The notes: generated from the sequence alone by a model not told the origin. Positions 43,214-55,529 are shown, counted from the stretch's first letter. The stretch is 64,000 bases of DNA from Torymus aiolomorphi (GCA_036365515.1 CM070876.1:101432310-101496309); one strand, 5' to 3'. Made by a program: numbers and translations.

Positions 43214-43784
43214 ACACAGGCCCACAAAAAAAAAATCTGTCTGTACTGGGATGGAGACTATACTTATCTTTTGTATTTTTTCCCGCTGAATCCGAATCCG
43301 GCGTTAAAAGTAGGGGGTTGGCCGCATATTTTGAACATAACCTCAAAAAACTGTCGAAAAGCCGTGTTTCTGTGGAAAAACTTGAGAATAAAAAAAAACA
43401 TTGTTTCTATCACATCACAAATAGTTTATTTTTATGTATTTTGGCTTGCTGAATCCAAATTTGTTCTGGAAAAAGAGGTTTGACAGCCGAGTTTCGGAGA
43501 TAACCTCAAAAAACTGTCGAAAAGCCGTGTTTCTATGGAAAAACTTGAGAAGAAAAAAAAAAAACATTGTTTCCACCACATCAAAAACTCTTTATTTTTA
43601 TGTATTTTGGCTTGCTGAATCCGAATTTGTTATGGAAAAAGAGATTTGACCGCCTAATTTCGGAGATAACGTCAAAAAACTACTCAGTGAATTTGCACAA
43701 GAACTAAATTGGCTTACACTTGCATATACGCTTGTCATCGAACGACCTATGCAAACGATTTCTACGCCGCTTTTTGTTATTAGA

Positions 43785-44129
43785 TTATACATCTCTTTTT
43801 AGCATCCAGTCCCCCATCATGTTCACGCCATATTTTCCTTGCCACCTAGGTTCAAATTCCTTCATATCCTGATGAAATCTTACACCATGCTCTTCACTGT
43901 AGTCACCTAGGTCTGGTAGAAATTCATCAATGTGCGAATCGAGAAAGTGGAGTTTTAAATTCATTAAGCAACCTAATTTTTTGAAGTTTTGTACCATAGT
44001 TTCTACGATGCTCTTATACTTCTCATCTTTATTGCTACCAAGAAATTTTGTTGCAACATCTTTGAAGCTCAACCAGGCTGCCTTCTCGGTATCGTTCATA
44101 CTTTTGACGAATTCTTCGTTCCTGAACAT
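43785..44129 (-). pseudogene. Inverted C-terminal fragment of the unknown-family transposon protein
   Basis: 115 codons, near-identical in translation to the end of the plus-strand copy at 44810-45159. Shared marks are KLGCLMNLKLHFLDSHIDEF, YSEEHGVRFHQDMKEFE and MLKRDV. It has lost two residues (MGDWMLK against MADYCWMLK). It is joined head to head to the 5'-truncated plus copy, replacing that copy's N-terminal coding region. Confidence 0.8.
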
Positions 44130-44144
44130 TTTGCGAATTTGAGG

Positions 44145-45159
44145 TCCGTAAACGTCACATTTTATCGAAACCGAGAAGAAGCGTTTTGAACATACTTCAC
44201 TGGCGAATCTGATCTAGTGTACTGCACGGATGTACGAGGACTTATTAATGAGTTCAAACCAAATTTATACAAGCGAGAAGAATGGAGGTTATTAATCGAT
44301 TCATCCAAGCGAAGCCTGAATGCAGTTCTTCTTCACAATACGAACGTGTATGCTCCGTTACCATTGGCTCATTCAACTGTACTCAAAGAAGAATACTGTA
44401 ACATCGAAAAGGTTTTAAATAAAAGAAAGCATAGTGAGCACGAATGGTTAATTTGCGGAGACATGAAAATATTGTCCATGATACTAGGTCAACAATCAGG
44501 TTTTACAAGTACCCATGCTATTTATGCATGTTTGACAGTCGAGATAGAGCAAAACACTATAATACAAAAGTATGGCCAGCGAGGCCATCACTTACTCCAG
44601 GTACCAGTAATGTCATCAATCGTCCTCTTGTCGATCCTAGCAAAACCCTTTTATCTCCTTTACATATCAAATTAGGGCTGATGAAACGATTTGTTAAAGC
44701 TCTCGATAAAGAAGGGCGATGCTACAAATACTTAGAAACCACCTTTACGAATATAACTCTTGTTAAATTGAAGCAAGGTATCTTTGACAGACCTCAAATT
44801 CGCAAAATGTTCAGGAACGAAGAACTCGTCAAAAGTATATGAATGATACCGAGAAGGCAGCCTCGTTGAGCTTCAAAGATGTTGCAACAAAATTTCTTGG
44901 TAACAATAAAGATGAGAACTATAAGAGCATCGTAGAAACTATGGTACAAAACTTCAAAAAATTAGGTTGCTTAATGAATTTCAAAATCCACTTTCTCGAT
45001 TCGCACATTGATGAATTTCCACCAGTCCTAGGTGACTACAGTGAAGAGCATGGTGAAAGATTTCATCAGGATATGAAGGAATTTGAACGTAGGTGGCAAG
45101 GAAAATATGGCGTGAACATGATGGCGGACTATTGCTGGATGCTAAAAAGAGATGTATAA
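44145..45159 (+). pseudogene. Unknown-family transposon protein, N-terminally truncated, frameshifted
   Basis: Frames in order: 44145-44675 (VYCTDVRGLINEFKP, LLIDSSKRSLNAVLLHN, WLICGDMKILSMILGQQSGF), 44444-44842 (KYPCYLCMFDSRDRAKHY, LLSPLHIKLGLMKRFVKAL) and 44839-45159 (FHQDMKEFERRWQGKYGVN and MMADYCWMLKRDV). Two frame breaks, near 44510 and 44840. I recognise this as a highly repeated protein of insect and other arthropod genomes. A CxxC pair after a GD-K step and a conserved RFHQD--xxERR-QG block suggest a nucleic-acid enzyme, presumably a transposase, but I cannot place it in a named superfamily. A related pair lies at 58.98-61.53 kb. Confidence 0.75.
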
Positions 45160-46381
45160 TCTAATAACAAAAAGCGGCGTAGAAATCCTTCACATAGGTC
45201 GTTCGATGACAAGCGTATACGCAAGCGTAAGCCAATTTAGTTCTTGTGCAAATTGACTGAGTAGTTTTTTGAGGTTATCTCCGAAATTATAGGAGGTCTC
45301 TTTTTCCATAACAAATTCGGATTCAGCAAGCCAAAATACATAAAAAGGATTCAGCAAGCCAAAATACATAAAAAGAAAGTGTTTTTGATGTGATGGAAAC
45401 AATGATTTTTTTTTTCTTCTCAAGTTTTTCCACAGAAACACGGCTTTTCGACAGTTTTTTGAGGTTATCTCCGAAACTCGGCGGTCAAACCTCTTTTTCT
45501 ATGACAAATTTGGATTCAGCAAGCCAAAATACATAAAAATAAAGTGTTTCTGATGTGATGGAAACGATGTTTTTTTTTCTTCTCAAGTTTTTCCACAAAA
45601 ACACGACTTTTCAACAGTTTTTTGAGGTTATCTCCGAAACTCGGCTGTCAAACCACTTTTTCCATAACAAATTTGGATTCAGCAAGCCAAAATACATAAA
45701 AATAAAGTATTTTTTATGTGATGGAAACAATGTTTTTTTTTCTTCTCAAGTTTTTCCACAGAAACACGGCTTTTCGACAGTTTTTTGAGGTTATCTCCGA
45801 AACTCGGCTGTCAAACCTCTTTTTCTATAACAAATTTGGATTCAGCGAGCCAAAATACATAAAAATAAAGTGTTTTTGATGTGATGGAAACAATGCTTTT
45901 TTTTCTTCTCAAGTTTTTCCACAGAAACACGGCTTTTCGACAGTTTTTTGAGGTTATCTCCGAAACTCGGCTGTCAAACCTCTTTTTCCATAACAAATTT
46001 GGATTCAGCAAGCCAAAATACATAAAAATAAAGTATTTTTGATGTGATGGAAACAATTTTTTTTTTTATTCTCAAGTTTTTCCACAGAAACACGGCTTTT
46101 CGAAAATTTGTTGAGGTTATGTTCAAAATATGCGGCCAACCCCCTACTTTTAACGCTAGATTCGGGTTAGCGGGAAAAAATACAAATGAAAAGTGTAGTC
46201 TCCATCCCAGAACCGACAGATTTTTTTTTTGTGGGCCTGTGTTATTATTAATTATTCAAGTTCATCCAAAAAGTAGAGTAGGCTAACGGAATCTTCTGTA
46301 TATCCAAGAGTCTCAAGAAGTTTTTAAATCTTCAAGTGGATTGGAAAATAACCTATATAAGCAGCTGTAAATATCAATGGG

Positions 46382-46583
46382 CAATAGCAATATATTATAA
46401 TCAGATAAGTAGCAAACTTTTATTATAAAGTTATAAATCAATAAATTTTATAATAAGTATTGTTACTTTGTGAAATCTTGTTTTTATTTTTATAGAGTAT
46501 ATCAGAAAATATAAGGATATTACCAAGTAAATAGATCACTGTTAAAAAATAGTTTTTAACAAAGAAGAATTCATTAATTATTA
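46382..46583 (+). repeat. ~200-bp direct repeat, right copy
   Basis: Second copy of 43012-43213. It continues into the sequence leading to the RNA polymerase III exon fragment. Confidence 0.85.
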
Positions 46584-46706
46584 TCTTACACATATTATAC
46601 CAGAAGATTTTTTTTGAGTCATTTTGGCAATATGGAGATATATTTAATATAGCCAATAATGTTGAGTTTTAATTGTCTACTGTCTGAAAATCTAATTTTG
46701 AATTAG

Positions 46707-47110
46707 CAAAAATGAACGAGTACCCTCATGATCCTGGTGGTTATTTTATTATTAATGGACAAGAAAACATTATTTTAATACAAGAACAGACGCTTAGGAA
46801 TAGAATAATTTATATTAAAGAAGATAGTGAGAATACAGTACTACTCAAGAAAGAAAAACCAAACCAATATTATTATGGAAGAGCAGGAAAATACTATTTA
46901 CGACACAATATTTTTCAAGATGTATCTATATATTCTCAACATGAAAATTTTTCATATGAGATATAATTTTAAAACAATATTAAAAATTTGTCTTCATATT
47001 TGACAGGGCAAATAGAGTACGTGGATGTCAATGAAGAAAATGACAGTTTCATTGCTTTCAATGCATCACACATAGAACAAACAACAACTAAGATGTTTAT
47101 TTAGACAGTA
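46707..47110 (+). pseudogene. POLR3B: Fragment of RNA polymerase III second-largest subunit (RPC2), two exon pieces
   Basis: Exon piece A starts after an acceptor-like TTTTGAATTAG (46706) and reads MNEYPHDPGGYFIINGQENI, then ILIQEQ-L-NRII and GKYYLRHNIFQD, ending at a possible donor (GAT|GTATCT, about 46921). Piece B starts after TTTGACAG (47006) with IEYVDVNEENDSFIAFNASH. DPGGYFII-G-E--ILIQEQ and EYVDVNEEND are signature stretches of Pol III subunit 2. In the full protein they lie several hundred residues apart; here only about 85 bp separate them, so the segments between were lost. Retained splice signals argue against a processed copy. Stops at about 46964 and 47102 end the open text. Confidence 0.7.
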
Positions 47111-47204
47111 TTGGACTGGAAGTACGAAAGAAGTATTATGTTTTGAAGTAAGTTTTTCAAAATAAGAAAAGAAAATTGTGATTTTCATAGATCGTCTATC
47201 TAGT

Positions 47205-47565
47205 TGAAAATTATATTGATAACAAAAATGTTGTGATTATTAGAAAATGACATCTAATCATTGTCTTGTGTAATAAATAAAATGAAATACCGGTGTGATA
47301 TGTTGCATGAAGTGCATATATAATCAAATTTTGTTGATAACAAATAACATAGTGATTAAAAAATGGCATGTAATCAGTGTTTTGTGTTAAAAAAAATAAA
47401 ATACCGCTATGATGTGTTGCATGAAGAGCACATATAATCAAATGTTATCCATAACAAATAACATAGTGATTAAAAAATGGCATCTAATCAGTGTTTTGCG
47501 TAATATAAAAAAATAAAATACCGGTAAAATGTGTTGCATGAAGTGTTATATCAAATTTTAAAACT
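47205..47565 (+). repeat. ~120-bp tandem repeat, three copies
   Basis: Units include TGTTGCATGAAGTG, AATGGCATCTAATCAGTGTT and AAAATACCGGT. A related piece continues to about 47610 (AAAACTTCTACTTAAAATCAG) and reappears at 51810-51935. Confidence 0.85.
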
Positions 47566-47610
47566 TCTACTTAAAATCAGTTTGAAATGTTTTGAAAATA
47601 GCTCCAGTAT

Positions 47611-48030
47611 GTATTGTCACGTCCTAAAACATAACACGACTGGGATTATTAACTCAAATAAGAATTAATGCTCTTTTTGGTCGTAGCTGCGCCAGCTAAT
47701 AAACCATGGACGAGCTAAAGAAAAAGATGTGTAGTAAACAAGTTCGTAATTAATCGTTGAAAATTTAGTAATTAATTTTTCTTTGGATTGAGGATTTGGA
47801 TTTTAATAGGGACCAACAGAAGCAGCACATTTGTCTCTTAAAAACAATTTTTGTTGCACATGCCTCTTGTATGGATTGGAAAAAGGTCACGAGCCCTGGA
47901 ATGATGTGTGTTGGATAATACTAAATTTCCCCCCATCTCAGGTTATTCTCAGATTCGCCCTTCCCTAAACCAACCTAATCAATTATTATCGATTTGTAAT
48001 TTTTCCTTAGTTCGTTAAATTTTAATGATA
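47611..48030. other. No gene recognised
   Basis: Mixed AT-rich sequence without clear ORFs or repeats. Confidence 0.4.
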
Positions 48031-48034
48031 TTTA

Positions 48035-48475
48035 TTTTCCAAATAATAATTCTTTTCAAGTTAATTCAGTCGTTGCCTTGTCAACTCAAATTGTACAAAG
48101 CCCTTAAGACTCGCACTAAATGAATTGTTATCGTGAATAGCTCCTGTCCAGTAATCCTTAAGATCAAGGCCAATCGTCTATTCACGATCCAAGACAATTA
48201 CTTATTTACTTGTCTGGAATTTTAATTTATTCGGATCTCTTTTATTTTCATTAATGATCCAAAATTTCTTTATTTTTGAAATAATAATTCTCTTTAAGTT
48301 AATTCAGTCGTTGCCTTGTCAACTCAAATTGCACAAAGCCCTTAAGACTCGCACTAAATGAATTGTTATCGTGAATAGCTCCTGTCCAGTAATCCTTAAG
48401 ATCAAGACCAATCGTCTATTAACGATCCAAGACAATTACTTATTCACTTGTCTGGAATTTTAATTTATTTTTTTT
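48035..48475 (+). repeat. ~243-bp direct tandem duplication
   Basis: Two almost identical copies, each with AGTTAATTCAGTCGTTGCCT and ATCGTGAATAGCTCCTGTCC. High identity suggests a recent duplication. Confidence 0.95.
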
Positions 48476-48624
48476 TTTTCCTTTATTTACCTTTCTTATT
48501 TTTTGTAAATTTCCTTTTCTCTTATAATGTTTGAATATAGTAAATTTAGAAATTTGGTAAAAAGAAATTAAACTAGAAATTTGAAAAATCTGAATATTTA
48601 TTTAAATTTTGAAAATGTGTGTAC

Positions 48625-48915
48625 AGAGTTTTTAAGCTTGTGAGGCTTGTGTCAATCTGCTGTACAGTCAGCAAAGCTTGTGAGGCTTGTGTTGATCTGA
48701 CTGACTTGGTCAGTTCAGTAAAGCTTGTGAGGCTTGTGGTGAACTGCTGTACAGTCAGCAAAGCTTGTGAGGCTTGTGGTGAACTGCACCCTGGACCAGT
48801 CAGCAAAGCTTGTGAGGCTTGTAAATCTGACTGACTTTGGTCGGTTCAGAAAAGCTTGTGAGGCTTGTGGTGAACTGCTGTACAGTGAGCAAAGCTTGTG
48901 AGGCTTGGAAAAACT
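48625..48915 (+). repeat. AGCTTGTGAGGCTTGT tandem repeat
   Basis: Seven or more copies of AAGCTTGTGAGGCTTGTG, spaced 36-60 bp and separated by variants of TGAACTGCTGTACAGTCAGC. Cys-rich translations on both strands are repeat artefacts. Confidence 0.95.
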
Positions 48916-51900
48916 GCGGTGTCGAATCGGGTAGTTGCGTCATCTTGGGTCAACGAGTCATCGATGATATTTTTCGGCGGCGGTTGATGCTTTGCATACC
49001 CATAATGTTAAATGGAACGAGTGGTGCGGGAAAGCGGTGCCCAATGGTGCGGGGCGTCATCCCTTCCAAACGTCGATTTTTGTGATAGTGGGAAAAATCC
49101 TATGTTTTAACACAGAGAGCGGCAGAGAGCGGTCCCTTATCCCTTCTCTAGGGTATTTTCCGGCGGCTCGTATCTTCTTTAAGGAGCGAAAGAGAACGAT
49201 ATATGTGCGACAGAGAAAGAGAGATGAGAGAGACAAAAGATATATCCTTCTCTTTCTTTCGAGTCAAAAATGATCAATTTTCTGTTACTTGCTGAAAATT
49301 ATACAATGTTGGCAGTTTATAAATTATAAAATATGTTATTCTATTACATTTTGTTCTAAAATGAAAATACAAATTTGAACGGAAGTTATCGGTCTATTAC
49401 AACAGGAGTTAAACGCATTACAAATTTTATAAACTTAATTATACATTAAACAATGAAATTTCTTATGCAAACTTTATAAAAACATTAGACTATTCATTCT
49501 AGCTAATATATCAATCATATTATTAAGTTATTTTATTAAATTAATACATTTTCCTTAGATTTTCTATTATTTATTTAAAATATTTGAAATTTAATTAGTT
49601 TTCGTAAGTAACAATGTGTTAAAATACAACTATTGTCCAGTAAAATGTTTTATCTAATGTGTATATTTCATAAAACTTGCATTAACAATGAAAATTACTT
49701 ATAAATAGTCATAATAGTTAATTATTATTAAGAAAACGTACGAATAACAAATGTATTATTCAAATTCTAAACAGTTTATCATCTAAACTTAAAGTCTAGT
49801 TAGTTAATCTAGTAGAAATAGACAAATGGATTATTATTACTATAAAAACATATTATAATAATGGATTTTCTCATCTCTTAATTTTTACTTAACATAATGC
49901 AACTTTTATCTTAAACAAAAATTATTTTTCTAATTATAATTAATGAGATATCTAGCGTTATTCTAAAATAATATTCTTATGCTATAGTACATTGAGTCCC
50001 AAAAGATGCTGGAAAATGCGTCTCCGCGCAGGAAGACTGAGAAAAATCTATTTTTAGACGAGCCATGTGTTTTGGGGCTGATGTAGCTGACAAACATCTT
50101 CTTTGTCTCGGTTTTTCCTATAATTAACAATCTAGATATTCTACCATGAATTGAATTATTTATCTTACTAAATAATTATGTAGCAAGATATTACAACTTG
50201 AATGAAAATGCTACGACTATTTTAATGATAGTTATTCGGAATACAAAATTTTACTAACTTAATAATCTAATTTACAATGAAATCATATATGATAAATTTA
50301 TAATAACAGTCAATTATCTAAAATAAACTAAAACCTAAATGCTTTGTTATCAAAACTTGTTGATTTATATAATATAATAGCTATTATAGTAATTATTTAT
50401 CGTTGGTTAATAAAGATTCTTTACATGGTTATAGGTTGCGTTTATAAAATGCATATAGTTACTCATAGAGCTATATTTTTGGGTTTTTGTTACTAGATCT
50501 TTGTATTATTAATACAAAAACAACAAAGCTGTTGATTGCAATTTAACAAAGAATATATATAATTAATATTATTTTTCCTAATTTCCTTACTGTTATATTT
50601 AATATCGGTTGTTGTTAAAATAATTTTATTGATAACGGTTTGAGAGATAATGTAAAATAATATTTCAATGTATAGTATAAGTCATGTTTTGAAAAACTCG
50701 GAAAAGCGCGTCCCTGCGTGGGAAAGCGTCGTATCTATATTTAGTATGGGCCATGTGTTTTACAGCCCCAAGATTACGCATCCGCTAGAACTATCGTCTT
50801 CTTAAGGCTAATTCCACATTTTGAAGGAATATTTCCAACTCACATGTAATTGTTCAAAATCCAAAAATGTTTGTTAAATTTGTGATATGTAATAAAACAG
50901 TTTATTTATTTATAGCAGAAGAAAAACAGAAGGTTGAATAAGTTTCATTATTTGAGTAGGAAAAATATTCTTTCATGAATGTGTCTTAAAGTAGTTATTG
51001 TAATTTTATATTTGTTTGTGATTGTGAATGGAAAACCTTATAAACTCTTATACCTCGCGTTTGGAACGGTTTGCTAGTTAGGTCAAACGTATAAAGGAAG
51101 AATTACAATTGTGATTATTGCACAAGGGTTTGTTTAACAATTCGTACTTAAATTATTATTTAAAATATATCCTTGTAGAAAATTAACCCTAATTTATAAC
51201 TAATTCATTAATACAACTGAAGTATTTCTAAATAAAATTGTATTGCAGAAATATTGTAATTCAACTAAAGGTTTTACTATTGAACATTTTTTTATTAGAG
51301 TGAGGTTACTTACTTTTGTACAAGAGAATATAATAATCTTCGATAAACAATTGCGTATTATAATTTTACAGTATCTGTGATCGTAGGTATAATCGGATAT
51401 AATTTTTATTTATTTAAAAGTAGTGTTTGTCTTTATCAAGAAGAAAGGAAAGTTTACAGTCCGTTTTTATATTAAGTCTAAATATAGCCTTTTAAGGAAA
51501 AGGAAATTACAAGATTAAAAATTCAGAAATTTTAAAGCATGCGCCGCGTCGGTGTTTTATGACAGCTTGAGACTCCGAGAAGCGCAGGTCACATCTACAA
51601 CCCTTGGTGCAATAGTGTCGGTAGGGTAGTAGGTGTTCAGGGTTATGACTATGGTTCATCGCATAAAAATATATACAAAAAAAATTTTCCCATCGTAGAC
51701 GGTTCCGTTACAGTATTAATAAGTAATTACGTGTTATGAAGTTCATAAACTTCATAATACGCTTTTGCATAGAAAAAAATATTGCTGAGTGATACCCAAA
51801 GTTATAAATATACAATATAGTTTTCAGTGTTCTGTGTAATAATAAATAAAATATAGTATGACGTGTTACATGAAGTGTTTATAATCAAATTTTGAAACTT

Positions 51901-54160
51901 CTATTAAAAATCAGTTTCAAATGTTTTGAGAATAGAACAAGTCTGTATTGAATAATTATGTGTTATGAGGCTCATAATCTTAATAATAAGTTTTGGCATA
52001 GAATGAAATATTGCTGAGTGACATGTGAGGTTATAAATATACAATATATTTATGATGCCGATTTGAAATATGGGTCTGAGCCTTGGTTTAAAAAGCATCT
52101 GTCATCTTCAAAAAACTTAGTCGATATCAGTCTTGTGCTGTTGCACATATTTATTCAAGTACCAATAAAAAGATTATGTCTAATGAACATGGGAATACTG
52201 AAAAAAGTAAAAATGATATGTTATTGTAAAAATTTCAACGAATAAAAGTGCTCAGTTAATCTAATATATGATTTCTCACCATGGGAGACGTCAAAATGTT
52301 TCGGAGTTTTTACTAAATATTTTTCTAGATAAGATTCAGATAAGAATTTCAAAAAGTTTTATCTATACAAAAATGTCAAGAAAGATTTTATTCTCAGTGA
52401 TTCTTAATTCATAAACTGGTTGCATTTTTAATTTTACAAGATTATGTGTGGCAATGATGGGTCATTAATTTAAGTAGTTTCAATAATAATTTCAAGAACT
52501 TATATCTCTACTATAAAAGAATATCGAGAAAGTTTTTTTTCACATTCTACAAGTCATGTAGTAATGATGGGTTATTAATAGAAGTGGTCTAATCTAATCT
52601 ACTGAATTCAGTGTAAATCCATTCGGATCCAGCTGGATTTCCCATGTGACATGGATCCAACTGGGTTTCCTAGCTGGATATTTAGACCAGGTTCTAGTGA
52701 TAATTTCAACAAATCCAAGTGTTGAGAATAATATAATTAATTATTGGCTCATGGTGTGGGGCGCAAAATGTTTTAGAGGAGCCATGTATTCTGTTAATAT
52801 TAGAGTACATATATAAAATTTAAGAAAATAACAAATAGATACTTTGTGTGATTATTTCATTTTCAGATTCTCAGTCTTTGGTGAATATATTATGAAGTAC
52901 AAATCAAGTAAACATTCCAGATTTAAGAAATAAAAAGAAATTTCCTATATGCTTTTTATGTTTTTAATTAATATATGTTTATTTTAAAAATACAATATAT
53001 AAAGAAAAATTGAAAAATTTTAATATATAAAGAAAAATTAACAGATAAATTTATTGTATTGCGTAACCGTAACAGTTTTGACTTTAGAAAATAAAATGTC
53101 AATTTTATCATAGTGAGATTCAGATGATGGTTGATAATAATAGCTTTCTGGTAGAAGTAAAAGATCCATAATGTTTTTATGCACAATAGTATATCTTTTG
53201 CTTCCTTTAAAAGTTGATTTAAATCTGTACATTAAATGTTTTTTGCATATATGAGATAATATGGACTTACTTTTTCTTTAGTATCGTTCCCTACTATTTT
53301 AAGTAGAAAGTTTCCAATAAAAGTTCAAGTACTAAAACTTTAATTCAACTGTCACTGCACACTTGTATTAGACTTTTAATAAATTTTCTAATTTACCTTC
53401 ATATCTTACACCATATATAAATCTTTACATATCATCTATTTTGTATTTAAAGTAAAATAGCTGTTTGTTTATGTAAAAAAAATCGGCTAATGTTATAAAT
53501 AAAAAATAATTGCGAAGCTACAAAAATAATTAATGATATTATCATATAGTAGTCTTATAGTAGAACTAATTTAAGGCTTTAATAATCAATTTCTAGTACC
53601 AAAAAATGAAAATACTTATAATATGTTCAGAAAAGAAATTATAAATATATGAACTAAAAGCTTCGTTTTAAGATCTAACTCAAAGAATTAAAAGACTTTT
53701 TCATTCGTATTTATTTGATTTCTTTTACAAAATCATAAATATTATTATTTTATAGATTATTTGTACAGTCATGAAAAAAATTATTACCATTTGTAGAGAG
53801 TGCTTATTGAATAGATGAGATTCAAAGAAATAAAAGGACTAGACAAATTGTGTTGTTTTTTATAGATTATCCAGAAAAAACGTCTATACTTGCCTTATTT
53901 TATACTTTCGTAGAAAGTTTTATATTAGCAATATTATTATTTGTACAGTCATAATACAGACATTAAAAACTTAAATTGGTAAAGAGAAATATTATAGAGT
54001 TTAATCGCGTTGCTTCCGTATCATCGTAGAACCTATTTATTATTTCTGTTCTTCTTCTTTTTTAGCGTTATCACAGTCAAATTAAAGAAACTAAATTCTC
54101 ACGAAAACACAGACCCTTAGAGACATTAAGAAGAGATGGCAATGTAAATAAAAATAATAA
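48916..54160. other. Gene-poor AT-rich DNA
   Basis: No ORF with a recognisable domain. A 75-codon frame at 52018-52245 (YDADLKYGSEPWFKKHLSSS) begins in a repeat and is unassigned. A purine-rich patch lies at 49183-49245. Two related blocks of about 80 bp share GAC/GGGCCATGTGTTTT, at 50018-50100 and 50705-50770. 52610-52690 contains ATCCAGCTGGATTTCC with an inverted near-copy. Confidence 0.5.
51728..52048 (+). repeat. Diverged tandem duplication, ~225-bp period
   Basis: GAAATATTGCTGAGTGA and GTTATAAATATACAATATA blocks occur at 51728-51822 and 51953-52048. The sequence between resembles the 47.2-47.6 kb repeat family. Confidence 0.75.
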
Positions 54161-54317
54161 TTAACCTTTAGAGGACGAGGATTTGGGTTTACTGTTTTCT
54201 CTCACTTTTCTATAGAAATCGAGTTTTTGTGATGTCTCACATCTCAAAACTAACACATGTAAAGGGTCGATCATGGGCATGGCCCGTATAGGGGCCATCC
54301 CGTCCTCTAAAGGTTAA
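54161..54317. mobile_element. piggyBac-type MITE with TTAA flanks
   Basis: Begins TTAACCTTTAGAGGACG and ends with its exact inverse CGTCCTCTAAAGGTTAA. TTAA is the duplicated target of piggyBac elements and CCTTTAGAGGACG fits the usual type of terminus. About 149 bp between the TTAAs, no coding capacity. Confidence 0.85.
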
Positions 54318-55525
54318 GGATCGGTACTTCTGAAAACTACAACAACACTAGCATTAAATATACAATTAATTTAGTAACGGTTAAGTCAACCCCTAAGTTA
54401 TCGCCGGAACAGGCACAAATTTATTTGAAAAAAGAAGAGAAATTTAGGTGATGCCTTTTGATTGTATTCTATCGATGACTTGCATGTATGAAATATGTAA
54501 TTTGTTGGTGTCATTTTTAATATTCATTGGGTCCAAGTGTAAATTAATATGTACCATTTTGCTTTTTACATGCGGAATCGATGAATTCTTATATTTTTGT
54601 TTCCCCTTGGAAGGATTTCTAACTTCTGCCGTTGCCGTTTTCTGACCGTGGCCCGTGAAGTGAGGAGGGAGCTCTACTGCGAGAAAGTAAGTGACGTATG
54701 TCCGTTCTCTGGCGTGAATGGTGTGTGATGGGTGCACGGAAAAAAAAATTAAGAGTGGAAAAGTACTTTTCAGATAGCGGTGGTCTGATAAGTAAGAATC
54801 ATTGTTGCGACCACCCTGAATTTAAAGTCCTAAAGCTTATTGTCACAAGTGCCGAAAAAGATCGAACACTGCTGCAGTTTTAGCACTCGCTACGAACATA
54901 ACGAGCACTATGCATTTCGAGCGATATGACATCGGCCGACAGAGCGCGCACTGTAAGAGACGAGTAGCAACAGATCTTCCCACTCCGACTAGGTTCGCCA
55001 GTACAACCAAGTGGCCGTACATCACTTGCGACCATTTGAAAGACCTCGCGGCTTTCTGAGCCCCATATGATCGTCTAGCAGAGCCCAGTCAGTGAGAGAT
55101 GAGTACCAACAGAGCTTTTCAGCTCAGCTACGTTTATCAGCTCGAACATCTTGGGTATTTGTCTACGACAATAGCTGCCGGGCCTCGCAGTATCCCGTGC
55201 CCCATAAGATCACCTGGAAGAGCGAACGCAAATACTAAACGCGTACGGATACGAAACGGCATAACCCCGCCCCCGCGCGGGCGCTTCGCCCCCTGCACAC
55301 CTACCAGGGCTTGCGGCCCTGAACCTACTTCTGCGTCCCTCATCACCATCCTCTTAATCTACACATTCTTTGGTTGATTCTTGTCGTTATGACCCTTTTT
55401 TATATTAATAATTCATTTCGATTTTAACGCCCTCTTGATAAAAAAATAGTATACGTAACACGGGCACAATGGAATTCGCGCCCGAGTCGAGTCGACTTTG
55501 TCGCCCGAGCGAAGCTGGCACTTTG
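54318..55525. other. No gene recognised; GC-richer block with a diverged duplication
   Basis: From about 54600 the sequence becomes GC-richer. Two related blocks of about 150 bp are visible, around 54930-55040 (AGAGACGAGTAGCAACAGAT) and 55090-55230 (AGAGATGAGTACCAACAGAG), each followed by CCCCATA-GATC. Open frames at 54698, 55099 and 55137 lack recognisable domains. Confidence 0.45.
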
Positions 55526-55529
55526 CGCA

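Larger units (their letters stand above)
43214..46242. mobile_element. Palindromic transposon of an unknown arthropod family, copy 1
   Basis: Ends ACACAGGCCCACAAAAAAA and its exact inverse. Inverted arms contain tandem arrays of a unit of about 175 bp (TTTTATGTATTTTGGCTTGC, AAAAACTGTCGAAAAGCCGT). There are about two to three units on the left (43310-43680) and more than five on the right (45260-46130). Each arm also carries the C-terminal coding part of the same gene: 44129-43785 (minus) and 44810-45159 (plus). A unique centre (44130-44805) holds the middle of the gene in plus orientation. Confidence 0.85.

Noticed and set aside
43271..46286. Several 70-84 codon frames such as those at 43271, 45190 and 45811
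   Set aside because: They lie within the 175-bp terminal arrays and repeat with the array period; the real coding remnants are in the centre.
52018..52245. 75-codon frame as a possible host exon
   Set aside because: It starts in a local tandem repeat and lacks a domain or a convincing splice pair; kept only as an unassigned note.
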